From Shewanella sp. HN-41 (lineage in GTDB: Bacteria; Pseudomonadota; Gammaproteobacteria; Enterobacterales; Shewanellaceae), in NCBI RefSeq assembly GCF_000217915.1, contig NZ_AFOZ01000046.1, positions 1 to 64,000 on the forward strand: 64,000 nt of DNA, read 5' to 3'. The position numbers and the translations under genes were made by a program. Positions within the stretch are counted from its first letter, which is position 1; each line of letters opens with the position of its first letter. The notes below the pieces were generated by a model. It made no database searches. It worked only from the letters and a program-made list of their open reading frames with translations, and had not been told where the DNA came from. Below are positions 28,511-36,151 of this stretch, one piece after another.

Positions 28511-28975
28511 ATGTTCCATATCGCACTCTATGAGCCAGAAATCGCACCCAACACGGGTAATATCATTCGCCTTTGCGCAAACAACGGCAGCCAGCTTCAT
28601 CTAATTGAGCCTCTTGGGTTTGATTTTGAAGAGAAAAAACTGCGCCGCGCTGGCCTAGACTATGCCGATTTAACCAATGTGACTCACCATAAAAACTTCG
28701 ATGCCTTCCTCGAAGCCATGGCAGGCAAACGCATTATGGCCTGCACCACCAAGGGCAGTCGCCCCCATACTGAGCTGAGTTTTGCCAAGGATGATGTGCT
28801 GTTATTTGGCCCTGAGACCCGCGGTTTACCTATGTCGATTATCGAGTCGATCCCAACCGAGCAGCGATTACGTATTCCCATGGCAGCCACCAGTCGCAGC
28901 CTCAACCTCTCCAATGCTGTGGCGATTATCAGCTACGAAGCTTGGCGTCAGCTCGGGTTTGAAGGCGCGATTTAA
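28511..28975 (+). CDS. trmL: tRNA (cytidine/uridine-34 2'-O)-methyltransferase TrmL
   Basis: A 154-aa SPOUT-fold enzyme that methylates the wobble ribose of certain leucine tRNAs. Family segments are MFHIALYEPEIAPNTGNIIRLCANNG at the N-terminus and the knotted SAM-binding end LLFGPETRGLP and RIPMAATSRSLNLSNAVAII. The length is typical (about 155). A terminator follows. It marks the left edge of the accessory island. Confidence 0.95.
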   Translation: MFHIALYEPEIAPNTGNIIRLCANNGSQLHLIEPLGFDFEEKKLRRAGLDYADLTNVTHHKNFDAFLEAMAGKRIMACTTKGSRPHTELSFAKDDVLLFGPETRGLPMSIIESIPTEQRLRIPMAATSRSLNLSNAVAIISYEAWRQLGFEGAI

Positions 28976-28994
28976 TAGGTAGGAATACTGATTT

Positions 28995-29023
28995 AAATTG
29001 GCTGGACTTAACCAGCCAATTTT
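28995..29023 (+). terminator. Intrinsic terminator after trmL
   Basis: A perfect 11-bp stem, AAATTGGCTGG / CCAGCCAATTT, has a 6-base loop. The T residues are partly within the stem. It starts 20 bases after the trmL stop. Confidence 0.7.
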
Positions 29024-29070
29024 CCAATCACTAAGCCAAATCATTCAGCCATCAGCTCTGAAAGATTGCT

Positions 29071-29313
29071 TTAACTCAATTCACACCAAAGCCAAATAAC
29101 TTTGGTCGTTAGGTATGCGGCATGAATTGTCATTGTTTCCCCTGCGACACGCCACCCTTTTATTTCACAAGAAGCATCCCTGAGGGCTCGACGGCGGCAT
29201 CTGCAGCACACGGAAGTGTAAATGCCGCGTTCACATGGATGTGAAAGAGCGGCCATGCCGCCAACGGCCACAGTTGCAACAATGACAATCTTTACGACCA
29301 TTAAACTGTTCAT
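29071..29313 (-). CDS. Hypothetical small exported protein
   Basis: An 80-aa leftward frame with a hydrophobic N-terminus (VVKIVIVATVAVGGMAAL), followed by a Cys/Arg-rich middle. It has no recognised family and only a weak ribosome site. It is in the 650-bp gap between trmL and the next rightward gene. The rest of that gap (29314-29628) holds only a possible promoter with TATAAT boxes at 29581 and 29591. Confidence 0.3.
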   Translation of the reverse strand: MNSLMVVKIVIVATVAVGGMAALSHPCERGIYTSVCCRCRRRALRDASCEIKGWRVAGETMTIHAAYLTTKVIWLWCELS

Positions 29314-29559
29314 CCGACTAAAAAGCTAATGCCCCATTCCCTGTTTCTCACGACTGAACTAGCTCTGCTTGGTACTGGTCTGTTGACCCAATTTTAGTAA
29401 TGCTACAAAGTGTCTACGATTTCTTTCGAGATTCAGAAGATTAAGTAAACCAGTGTGTTAATGTACTTGGTGTTAAATGGCGAACAAGCTTGGAATTGGG
29501 AAACGTATACGTTAAAAGCCGTTCACTATTGGACTACCTTAGTTGTGATATGTATAAAG

Positions 29560-29596
29560 TTTCACTGTCGGGTTATACAATATAATCATCTATAAT
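29560..29596 (+). promoter_or_regulatory. Possible sigma-70 promoter
   Basis: Two perfect TATAAT hexamers at 29581-29586 and 29591-29596 precede the 29629 gene. A TTTCAC at 29560 could serve as a -35 element, although its spacing to the first box (15) is short. Confidence 0.35.
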
Positions 29597-29628
29597 GCGT
29601 GGGAATTGGATTCCAAGGTAGGGGCACT

Positions 29629-29916
29629 ATGAATTTCAGAGATAGATTATTAAAAGCAATTCCGATTATAGCTACATGGTCTTTTAATTTTTTAATAGCC
29701 GTTCTCAAGATTTCAGTTGAGATATTAGTCTCTATTTTCATGGTGCTAGGGACGTTAATTGCAATGTCTAGCTCTGACCAGTCAGATGACGATGATGAAG
29801 ATGAATTTATTAGTAAACACTCGAATGGTATTGGCGGTGTCAAAATTGACAATAAAAGCTATAGCGAGAGTCAGGCACGATCTGACTATCAAAGTGGCAA
29901 GTTTTGGGATAAATGA
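29629..29916 (+). CDS. Hypothetical membrane protein
   Basis: A 95-aa protein with a hydrophobic segment at about 11-47 (AIPIIATWSFNFLIAVLKIS... then VSIFMVLGTLIAM) that could form one or two membrane spans. A strongly acidic stretch (DQSDDDDEDE) and a polar C-terminus follow. AAGGTAGGGG lies upstream of the ATG at 29629. No family is recognised. It lies at the left of the AT-rich island and could be an accessory cassette gene, but no attC-like site directly flanks it. From 29917 to 30183 there is no gene. Confidence 0.55.
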   Translation: MNFRDRLLKAIPIIATWSFNFLIAVLKISVEILVSIFMVLGTLIAMSSSDQSDDDDEDEFISKHSNGIGGVKIDNKSYSESQARSDYQSGKFWDK

Positions 29917-30183
29917 CCACTTCTTTTAGCTAGGTAACTAAGGTATGGATAGCACCTACCAACCTTTAGACAGCTTCATCATTGGTGCACTATTAGTTAA
30001 TAGGTTTGAAAAACGCGCATGCGTGTTTCCTGATAGTATCTTTGATAGAAAGATGATAAATTCTTTACAAACAGATAGTTAATTGTGCGCGCTTTTACTG
30101 TTCTAACAATGTAAACGCGCATGTGCACTAATAAACTGTTATAGGCAAATCTAGTCCGGATAGAATTTTAGGTCGTGGATGTC

Positions 30184-32493
30184 ATGTCAATAAAGAATAT
30201 ACAAAAATTAAAGCAATTCGGTATCTTCCAAGATCATAAGAACAGCAATGCTAAAGATTTCGGAAAATACAATTTGTTCTATGGATGGAATGGAAGCGGA
30301 AAATCTACGCTTTCGGGTTTGTTTAGGTGTATCGAAGATAAAGCCACTTCAAGTAAATTTCCTTCTTCGGAGTTCACGGTAAACGTAGACAGCGGCACTG
30401 CTATCACACAAGCGAACATTGCGAATTCTGACCTAAACATATACACATTTAACCATGATTTTATTGATGAAAACATTTCATGGAATAGCATTGTAAAAAG
30501 TATATTGCTTGTTGATAAAGAAAAAATTGAAGAACGTGAAAAGTTAGAAAAGCTAAAAAAAGAACAAGAAGCGGATACTAAAGCACATAGCATAGAAGCT
30601 GAAGCAATAAGAAAACTTGATGACGCTATTTCAAAGTTTGGAACTGATAGCGCACGGCACATGAAAACCAGCCTTCAGTCAATTGATACAACAGATCGTT
30701 ACTATCTTAATTACGATAAGCGGAAATTTGAAAACTTTATCAACGACAATCTAGAGGCAAGCAAGTCAGACGTTCCACTTCTTGATGAACAAAAAATTTT
30801 TGAATTAACCAATGCTGCCAAACCTGATCAAAAGTCCCCGATTAGCTTTAATTCTTATGCTATTAGTCAGGAAATTTTCACCAAAGCGAAAGAACGCCTT
30901 GATGACCTTTTGAAAACTAGCGTAGTTAGCCAAACTATTCAGCGGCTTGTTGATCATGGAGATATAAAATCTTGGGTAGAAACTGGTATTGACCTTCATA
31001 AGCGTCACGATACAAATCAGTGTGAATTTTGTGGCAGCACGATCACCAAAGAACGCATCAAACAGCTTGAAGCCCACTTTAATGATGATTACAAAGCCTT
31101 TCAAACTCGGCTTGAACGTGCTGACGTCTGGCTTTCCAGCCAATATATTCAACCCCCAACGCTACCCGCCGCAAGTGATTTTTATGATGAATTCAAAAAT
31201 GGGTATAGCGAAGCATGTGCAGCGTTGGAAAAAGCTATCACAGACCTGAACAAAGAAATATCTGTCTGGCACACTGTATTGAGGGATAAGACTGCTAATT
31301 CGCTTGAAACTGCTCTAACGGTTGAAGTTATTAGTGAATCATCCCTGAAAGCGTTTAACAATGCCATGACCGCTATTGGCGTAGCTGTTGATAAGCACAA
31401 TCATAAGTCAGGAAATTTTAAAGAAGAAACTGACAAAGCTAAGAGACAACTTGAACTTCACTATGCAATCACAGAAGTTAAGTCTTTCGGTTACCACAGC
31501 AAGAAAAATGAAGTTGTTGATCGTACAGGCTCAAATGATACGTTAAAAACCACTATAAACAGCCGAAACAGTGAAATTAGAAGCCTTGAAGATTCCTTAT
31601 CCAACGAAGGCTTAGGGGCTGATCAGTTTAACGAATCACTTCACAAGTTTCTTGGTCGCTGTGAGTTAACCCTTCGTTTTAACCCAGTTAAAAAAGGCTA
31701 TGAAATATTGCGGAACGATTCCGTTCCAGTAGAAGGAAATTTGAGTGAAGGTGAAAAAACGGCCATTGCTTTTGTTTATTTTATAACCAAGTTGAAAGAA
31801 AACGATAACAAGATGGAAAATACTATCGTTGTTGTGGATGATCCTGTTTCAAGCTTTGACTCTAACCATTTATTTCATGCGTATTCGTTTCTTCGTAGCA
31901 ATTGTGACAAGGCAAAGCAGCTATTCGTATTTACGCACAACTTTACTTACTTCAAATTGATCCGTGATTGGTTCGAAGGTGTAAACCGAAATAGGAGAAG
32001 AAAGAACCCACCCAAAGATCCAAATGCGCTCTTTTATACAATTGAAGCCTCAACAGTCATTCCACGCCAATCAACGTTTAAAGATGCAGACTCAAGTTTG
32101 GTTAATTACAATTCAGAATACCATTATATATTTTCAAAACTTCATGCATACAAAGACAATCCAGCACTGTCACGTGATGAAGCCTTTTTAACCGCGAATC
32201 TCGCAAGAAAACTGCTTGAATCATTTTTTAGCTTCAAGTTTCCAAAGCACAGAAGTGATATTGCACAGCTTATGAGTTGTGGCTTGACCGGTTGCAAAAT
32301 TACAGATGAAGCTACCAAAGAAAAGATTTATCGATTCATAAACAAATACTCACATAGCGCTGTTATTGAAATCAATGAAGATTCATCAGAAAACCTTTTA
32401 GGTGAAAGCCAAAATGTCATTGGTGATATTTTTAAGTGGTTGCATGAAGTTGACGAGACTCATTACAGCGAAATGCTCGAGGTTGTCGCATGA
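30184..32493 (+). CDS. AAA_13/RloC-like ATPase with candidate anticodon-nuclease triad
   Basis: A 769-aa SMC/Rad50-type ATPase of the AAA_13 family. Walker A GWNGSGKST is at 34-42. A charged coiled-coil (EEREKLEKLKKEQEADTK) follows, then a zinc-hook-like CEFC (Cys280, Cys283). The ABC signature LSEGEK is at 520-525 and Walker B VVVDDPVSSFD around Asp552-Asp553. The C-terminal part has Arg675-x3-Glu679 (ARKLLESFFSF) and NKYSH with His724. This layout (N-terminal ABC ATPase, zinc hook, C-terminal R-x3-E...H) is that of RloC-type anticodon nucleases, which cut tRNA on phage infection. PrrC uses Arg320, Glu324 and His356 in the same spacing pattern. ATG 30184 is preferred to GTG 30175 for ribosome-site spacing. 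The codon use is AT-rich, unlike the core genes. No restriction-modification genes are near. Nuclease activity is inferred. Confidence 0.8.
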   Translation: MSIKNIQKLKQFGIFQDHKNSNAKDFGKYNLFYGWNGSGKSTLSGLFRCIEDKATSSKFPSSEFTVNVDSGTAITQANIANSDLNIYTFNHDFIDENISWNSIVKSILLVDKEKIEEREKLEKLKKEQEADTKAHSIEAEAIRKLDDAISKFGTDSARHMKTSLQSIDTTDRYYLNYDKRKFENFINDNLEASKSDVPLLDEQKIFELTNAAKPDQKSPISFNSYAISQEIFTKAKERLDDLLKTSVVSQTIQRLVDHGDIKSWVETGIDLHKRHDTNQCEFCGSTITKERIKQLEAHFNDDYKAFQTRLERADVWLSSQYIQPPTLPAASDFYDEFKNGYSEACAALEKAITDLNKEISVWHTVLRDKTANSLETALTVEVISESSLKAFNNAMTAIGVAVDKHNHKSGNFKEETDKAKRQLELHYAITEVKSFGYHSKKNEVVDRTGSNDTLKTTINSRNSEIRSLEDSLSNEGLGADQFNESLHKFLGRCELTLRFNPVKKGYEILRNDSVPVEGNLSEGEKTAIAFVYFITKLKENDNKMENTIVVVDDPVSSFDSNHLFHAYSFLRSNCDKAKQLFVFTHNFTYFKLIRDWFEGVNRNRRRKNPPKDPNALFYTIEASTVIPRQSTFKDADSSLVNYNSEYHYIFSKLHAYKDNPALSRDEAFLTANLARKLLESFFSFKFPKHRSDIAQLMSCGLTGCKITDEATKEKIYRFINKYSHSAVIEINEDSSENLLGESQNVIGDIFKWLHEVDETHYSEMLEVVA

Positions 32494-32507
32494 TTAGTGA
32501 AAATGCG

Positions 32508-32579
32508 TATAACAAGCCACTACACGCGGAAACTTTACTCGCTTCGCTCCCAAAACTCCGTGATGGGTGGGGCGTTATA
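32508..32579 (+). repeat. attC-like integron recombination site
   Basis: A 72-bp imperfect palindrome starts TATAACAAGCC and ends GGGGCGTTATA. The outer boxes (TATAAC / GTTATA) are complementary, and the inner parts also pair, with bulges (GCCAC/GTGGGG, then a central CGC-rich arm). It lies directly between the AAA gene stop (14 bases before) and the start of the next gene (15 bases after). That is where an attC belongs between two cassettes. The family is fixed mainly by the AAC...GTT ends and the folded shape, so some doubt remains. Confidence 0.75.
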
Positions 32580-32594
32580 TCCTTTAGGTGAAAA

Positions 32595-33356
32595 ATGAAA
32601 GATAAAAAAGTTTTCAAGGTACCATTTGTCAAAAGTCATCCCTATCAATGGACGTGTCCTACATGCAAAATGGGAGTCTTGGAGTTGGTAAGTAACTCCT
32701 TTTTCTCAAAAGAGTCTGCCATGTCAAAGTCTGCACATGATCATCCTAACTGGGATCCTGAATGGATAGAGCTTGTGTTTTCATGTTTTTTTGAATGTTC
32801 AAATAGTAATTGCAAAGAAGTTGTGGCGTGCACTGGTACTGGAACCGTAGACTGGGATGTAGCTGTTGATGAATATGGGCACCAAATTCAAGAATATGAT
32901 GAATACTTTAAACCGACTTACTTCCAGCCAACACTTCACTATTTTGACATTCCAGAACAAACGCCAAAGGAGGTGAAAAGTAGTATATTAACCTCATTTT
33001 CACTCGTATTGGCGAACTCTTCTTCAGCATCTAATCATGTACGTGTTGCCATAGAACTATTGCTTAATAATTTAAAAATCAAACGTTTTAGAACTAACAA
33101 TGGTAAACGTTATTCTATTAATTTACATCAAAGAATAGAAAGTTTACCCAATAAGTATGCTCACTTAAAAGAGTTACTTTTAGCTATTAAGTGGCTCGGA
33201 AATGCTGGAAGTCATGCAAGTACACCACTGAGTCTTGATGACGTATTTGATGCTTACGAGATTCTTGAAGTCGTTTTGAATGATTTATACGAGAATAAAA
33301 TAGAACTTGCTAGGAAATTAGCAAAAGATATAAATAAAAACCGCGGTCCTAAGTAA
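32595..33356 (+). CDS. DUF4145 protein, cassette gene
   Basis: A 253-aa protein. The N-terminal zinc-binding region has CPTC at about 21-24 and CFFECSNSNC at about 64-73. The C-terminal half is a DUF4145 domain, which belongs to the HEPN-like fold: HVRVAIELLLNNL (Arg150, Glu154), then LGNAGSHAS (Asn203, His207), with the D-x-x-x-A-x-E-I-L helix after. The Arg-x3-Glu and N-x-x-S-H elements echo those of the ATPase encoded just before it. Function is unknown; DUF4145 proteins often accompany restriction or defence genes. It is flanked on both sides by attC-like sites and starts 15 bases after the first. Confidence 0.75.
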   Translation: MKDKKVFKVPFVKSHPYQWTCPTCKMGVLELVSNSFFSKESAMSKSAHDHPNWDPEWIELVFSCFFECSNSNCKEVVACTGTGTVDWDVAVDEYGHQIQEYDEYFKPTYFQPTLHYFDIPEQTPKEVKSSILTSFSLVLANSSSASNHVRVAIELLLNNLKIKRFRTNNGKRYSINLHQRIESLPNKYAHLKELLLAIKWLGNAGSHASTPLSLDDVFDAYEILEVVLNDLYENKIELARKLAKDINKNRGPK

Positions 33357-33360
33357 TACG

Positions 33361-33487
33361 GTTATAACAAACGCTTCAAGAGGGATAGCTAACGCGCGGC
33401 ATTTTTATCATGCGTTGGTTTTCGTGATTATGGTGTCATGCGGAAAGTTAGTAGCAGCGTTGTCAGCCCATTAAGCGGGCGTTATAT
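33361..33487 (+). repeat. attC site of VCR type
   Basis: A 127-bp element starts GTTATAACAAACGC and ends GTTGTCAGCCCATTAAGCGGGCGTTATA. The opening, the AAGAGGGA stretch and the ending match what is known of Vibrio cholerae repeats in both sequence and length (about 120-127 bp). The ends TATAAC and GTTATA are complementary. It follows the DUF4145 gene stop by 5 bases and precedes the next gene start by 18 bases. This is the strongest sign that the region is a set of integron cassettes. Confidence 0.88.
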
Positions 33488-33505
33488 GTCATTTAGGAAA
33501 GTTCG

Positions 33506-33850
33506 ATGAAATGTCCCGTGTGTTCTGAGGAGTTTGGGTACTTACTATTGAAAGACCTGGAAAAAACAAAAAAGGAAACATTATTTCATTGCCCTAAATG
33601 CTCGCAAAAGCTTAGCAATTCATCACTATTAGAAATCCAAAGAAAAGTAAATTTCTGCATACATGGAGGACTAGTTTTTTTGATGGTAGTGCTTGGGATC
33701 GAATATATCATCCCTGGGGAGTCAATGAGCACGATTTCTACAATTTTAATAATGACTATTTGTCCTATATCGTTGCTTATAGGTTACTTACAAATGAAAA
33801 AGATGGACACAGCAGAGTATCGGAAGGCTGGTGAAAAAAATGCCATATAA
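33506..33850 (+). CDS. Zinc-ribbon membrane protein, cassette gene
   Basis: A 114-aa protein with an N-terminal zinc ribbon (Cys3-x2-Cys6 and Cys29-x2-Cys32). Two membrane helices follow (FLMVVLGIEYII and TILIMTICPISLLIGYL), with a short charged tail. No family is recognised. The ribosome site is weak (AGGAAAG). Its stop codon TAA lies inside the TATAAC box of the following truncated attC-like end, as often happens in tight cassettes. Its role is unknown; a zinc ribbon plus membrane anchor could sense or position something at the membrane. Confidence 0.7.
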   Translation: MKCPVCSEEFGYLLLKDLEKTKKETLFHCPKCSQKLSNSSLLEIQRKVNFCIHGGLVFLMVVLGIEYIIPGESMSTISTILIMTICPISLLIGYLQMKKMDTAEYRKAGEKNAI

Positions 33851-33895
33851 CAAATTTTATCGCCAGCATAAAACGCTGGCTGCGAGGTCAGCTCG
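33846..33895 (+). repeat. Truncated attC-like end
   Basis: TATAACAAATTTTATCGCC begins like an attC and is followed by a 6-bp hairpin (GCCAGC / GCTGGC). The closing GTTATA box that should follow is absent in the next 100 bases. It probably marks the broken right edge of the cassette cluster. The core gene at 33995 follows. Confidence 0.5.
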
Positions 33896-33994
33896 CTTTT
33901 GTCCAAAATGAATCGTATAGCTATCAAGTCAAGATTGTACGACAAAGTTGTACCACAGACTCAAAACTGCCCGTTCGTGTATGAATGAGTAGGC

Positions 33995-34543
33995 TTAATC
34001 AGATGGCGCGATGGGCGTCATTTCTATCCCACGAAAGAGCTGATAGCGGTCAATATCATCGTCTAAATATTGGATATTTTGCGTCCACTGCCATGCGCCT
34101 TGGGATGATTTAGCCTCGAATAAGAGTTGGATCAAGGCGGAGCGCATATTGACCACGCCTTCACCCAAGAGGGAATAATCACCATTTTGGCGATATAAAC
34201 TAAAGACTTGCTGTTTTTCCTGCGAGATACCATCGTAATAGGTCAATAGCACTTGCTCGCCTTGCTCCCTAAACCACCAAGTCTCGCTGTAGGGCGCGCG
34301 CGTACCCACACTCACAGATAAAATCAGCTGCCGCAGATCATGGGAGCAAAATCCATTCACTATGACTTGCTTAGGGATTTCCCCCGCCTTGGCCGCATCT
34401 CCCGTCCATTGTCCCGCTAACTTGGGGCAAAACTCGTTAAAACTGACCTTAGCGGCTAAGGCCGAAAGGGGAAACAAGCCTATAAGCCCACTGACTATGC
34501 CTAAACCTATGATAAATTGCCGATAATGTCGCCTAAATCCCAT
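33995..34543 (-). CDS. Hypothetical secreted protein
   Basis: A 182-aa protein with a signal peptide (1-30, ending SALAAK). The mature part is rich in aromatic residues and beta-like segments (QVLLTYYDGIS, YSLLGEGVV, QWTQNIQYLD), and could be lipocalin-like. No family could be named. It is separated by a terminator from the M16 peptidase operon upstream on the same strand, so it has its own promoter. It marks the return to core chromosome after the cassette island. Confidence 0.7.
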   Translation of the reverse strand: MGFRRHYRQFIIGLGIVSGLIGLFPLSALAAKVSFNEFCPKLAGQWTGDAAKAGEIPKQVIVNGFCSHDLRQLILSVSVGTRAPYSETWWFREQGEQVLLTYYDGISQEKQQVFSLYRQNGDYSLLGEGVVNMRSALIQLLFEAKSSQGAWQWTQNIQYLDDDIDRYQLFRGIEMTPIAPSD

Positions 34544-34606
34544 TGATTCCTCTCAATAACCGCACGCTAAATAACGGTATAAGTCCACTTACTATGGGCA
34601 AAAAAT

Positions 34607-34632
34607 AAAAGGTCTGCAATGCAGACCTTTTT
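34607..34632 (-). terminator. Intrinsic terminator after M16 peptidase pair
   Basis: The 10-bp stem AAAGGTCTGC / GCAGACCTTT has a 3-base loop and is followed on the minus strand by a T-rich run. It lies 56 bases beyond the stop of the second M16 gene. Confidence 0.85.
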
Positions 34633-34687
34633 AATGGGTTAATTTAGCCAAAGCGTAGGCTAACGCCTTAGTTTTAAATAACTTGGC

Positions 34688-36151
34688 TTATTGGCCAAAG
34701 CCCATGGCTTTAATATCCACGGTTTGCACTTTGCCATACTTAGCGGCGATAGGGGCAATCTTAGCCGCGTTACCAATCAGCACAAATTGCAGATCTTTTT
34801 GCGGGAAGTAAGTTTTCACGAGTCTTTGGGTTTCTTCTAAGGTCAAACCATCCACCTTAGCTTGGAACTCGTTGATAAACTTATCATCGAAGCCATACAG
34901 ATACATGCCAGATAATAATCCCGCCAGTTGGCCCGAGGTTTCAAACTTAGGTGGGAACTGGCCCTTCACATAGGCTTTAGCCGAATCAAGCGTTGCTTGA
35001 TCTACGCCTTTCTCCCATAAACGTGCATAGGTTTTCAGTGCGAGATCAATCGCTTCTTGAGTGGTTTCCGTCTTAGTGAAAGTGCTGATAGTGAACACAC
35101 CCGAGTCGGTATAAGGACTAAAACCTGAGCGTGCACCATAGGTTAAGCCAGCGTTCACCCGCAGCTCGTCGTTAAGCCAAGAGGTAAAGCGACCGCCTAA
35201 AATAGTGTTCACTACCGTTAAACCAACATAGTCTGGATTGTCACGACTAATACCTAAACCGCCGATCACAAAGGTGGTTTCGATAGCATCTGGCTTATCC
35301 ACCAGCAAAACTTTAGCTTCGGTCAATTGAGGCAAGCCTTGGCTTAAGTCAGGTTGTACCAGCTTTTCGCTGCCTTTCCACTGACCAAAGCTTTGTGTCA
35401 GCTTGGCCTTCATGGCGGCAATATCAAAGTCGCCCACGACGGTAACCGCAGTATTGGCCGGTTGGTAGTAACTCTTATGGAAAGCGCGCAGCTGCGACAC
35501 TGTCACTTGCTCAAGCGAATCGCTGTTACCCGAAGCCGCGTTGCCATAGGGATGGGCACCGAATACCAGCTTATCGAAGTAGCGACCAATCACCGCCCGT
35601 GGGCTTTCTTTATCTTGCTGTAACCCCGCAATCGCGCGTTGTTTGAGTTTATCGAACTCGGCTGCATCAAAGTCTGGCGTTAACATCGCCGCGCTAAATA
35701 AGCCGAGCATGACATCGGTATCTTTTGCCATAAAATCGGCACTGAGGTAACTGCCTTCTTTATCCGCTTCAGCACCTAAACTGGCGCCAAGAAAATCCAC
35801 TTGCTGCTCGATATCCGCCTTAGATTTACCCGCCGCCCCTAACAACAAACCTTCTGCTGTCATTTGTGCCACGCCTGCGGTGGTGTCATTGACTGCACCC
35901 GCACGTACCACGGCATTTAAAGTGACTAAAGGCACTTCGCGCTGTGGCATTAAATACACAGTTAAGCCGTTATCCAGTACGAACTTGTCGTAACTTGGCA
36001 TCACAAAGCTGCCAGTATCGACGCGTTTGGGTGCCGATGTCGCAGCACAACCCGCTAAAGCCAAACTTGTACCTAGGGCTAAAGCGGCCATTAACTTAGA
36101 AGGTTTTCCGAGTGATGCCATCTTAAGTGATTTCATTGTCATCGATTTCAT
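34688..36151 (-). CDS. M16 peptidase-like lipoprotein, catalytically inactive partner
   Basis: A 487-aa lipoprotein (lipobox LALAGC, Cys35) of the insulinase/M16 family. The two M16 halves are visible (FVLDNGLTVYLMPQREVPLVTLNAVVRAGAVND and VVGDFDIAAMKAKLTQSFGQW). The HxxEH zinc motif is replaced: the expected place reads GVAQMTAEGLLL. Such members pair with an active M16 protein, like the alpha subunit of mitochondrial processing peptidase. It overlaps the upstream active gene by 4 bp (ATGA), so the two are surely translated together. Confidence 0.88.
   Translation of the reverse strand: MKSMTMKSLKMASLGKPSKLMAALALGTSLALAGCAATSAPKRVDTGSFVMPSYDKFVLDNGLTVYLMPQREVPLVTLNAVVRAGAVNDTTAGVAQMTAEGLLLGAAGKSKADIEQQVDFLGASLGAEADKEGSYLSADFMAKDTDVMLGLFSAAMLTPDFDAAEFDKLKQRAIAGLQQDKESPRAVIGRYFDKLVFGAHPYGNAASGNSDSLEQVTVSQLRAFHKSYYQPANTAVTVVGDFDIAAMKAKLTQSFGQWKGSEKLVQPDLSQGLPQLTEAKVLLVDKPDAIETTFVIGGLGISRDNPDYVGLTVVNTILGGRFTSWLNDELRVNAGLTYGARSGFSPYTDSGVFTISTFTKTETTQEAIDLALKTYARLWEKGVDQATLDSAKAYVKGQFPPKFETSGQLAGLLSGMYLYGFDDKFINEFQAKVDGLTLEETQRLVKTYFPQKDLQFVLIGNAAKIAPIAAKYGKVQTVDIKAMGFGQ

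Noticed and set aside
30090..30150. A possible third attC ending in CTGTTATAG just before the ATPase gene
   Set aside because: Only the outer TAACA/TGTTA pair and a small central palindrome match. The arms between them do not pair well, so I did not list it as an attC.
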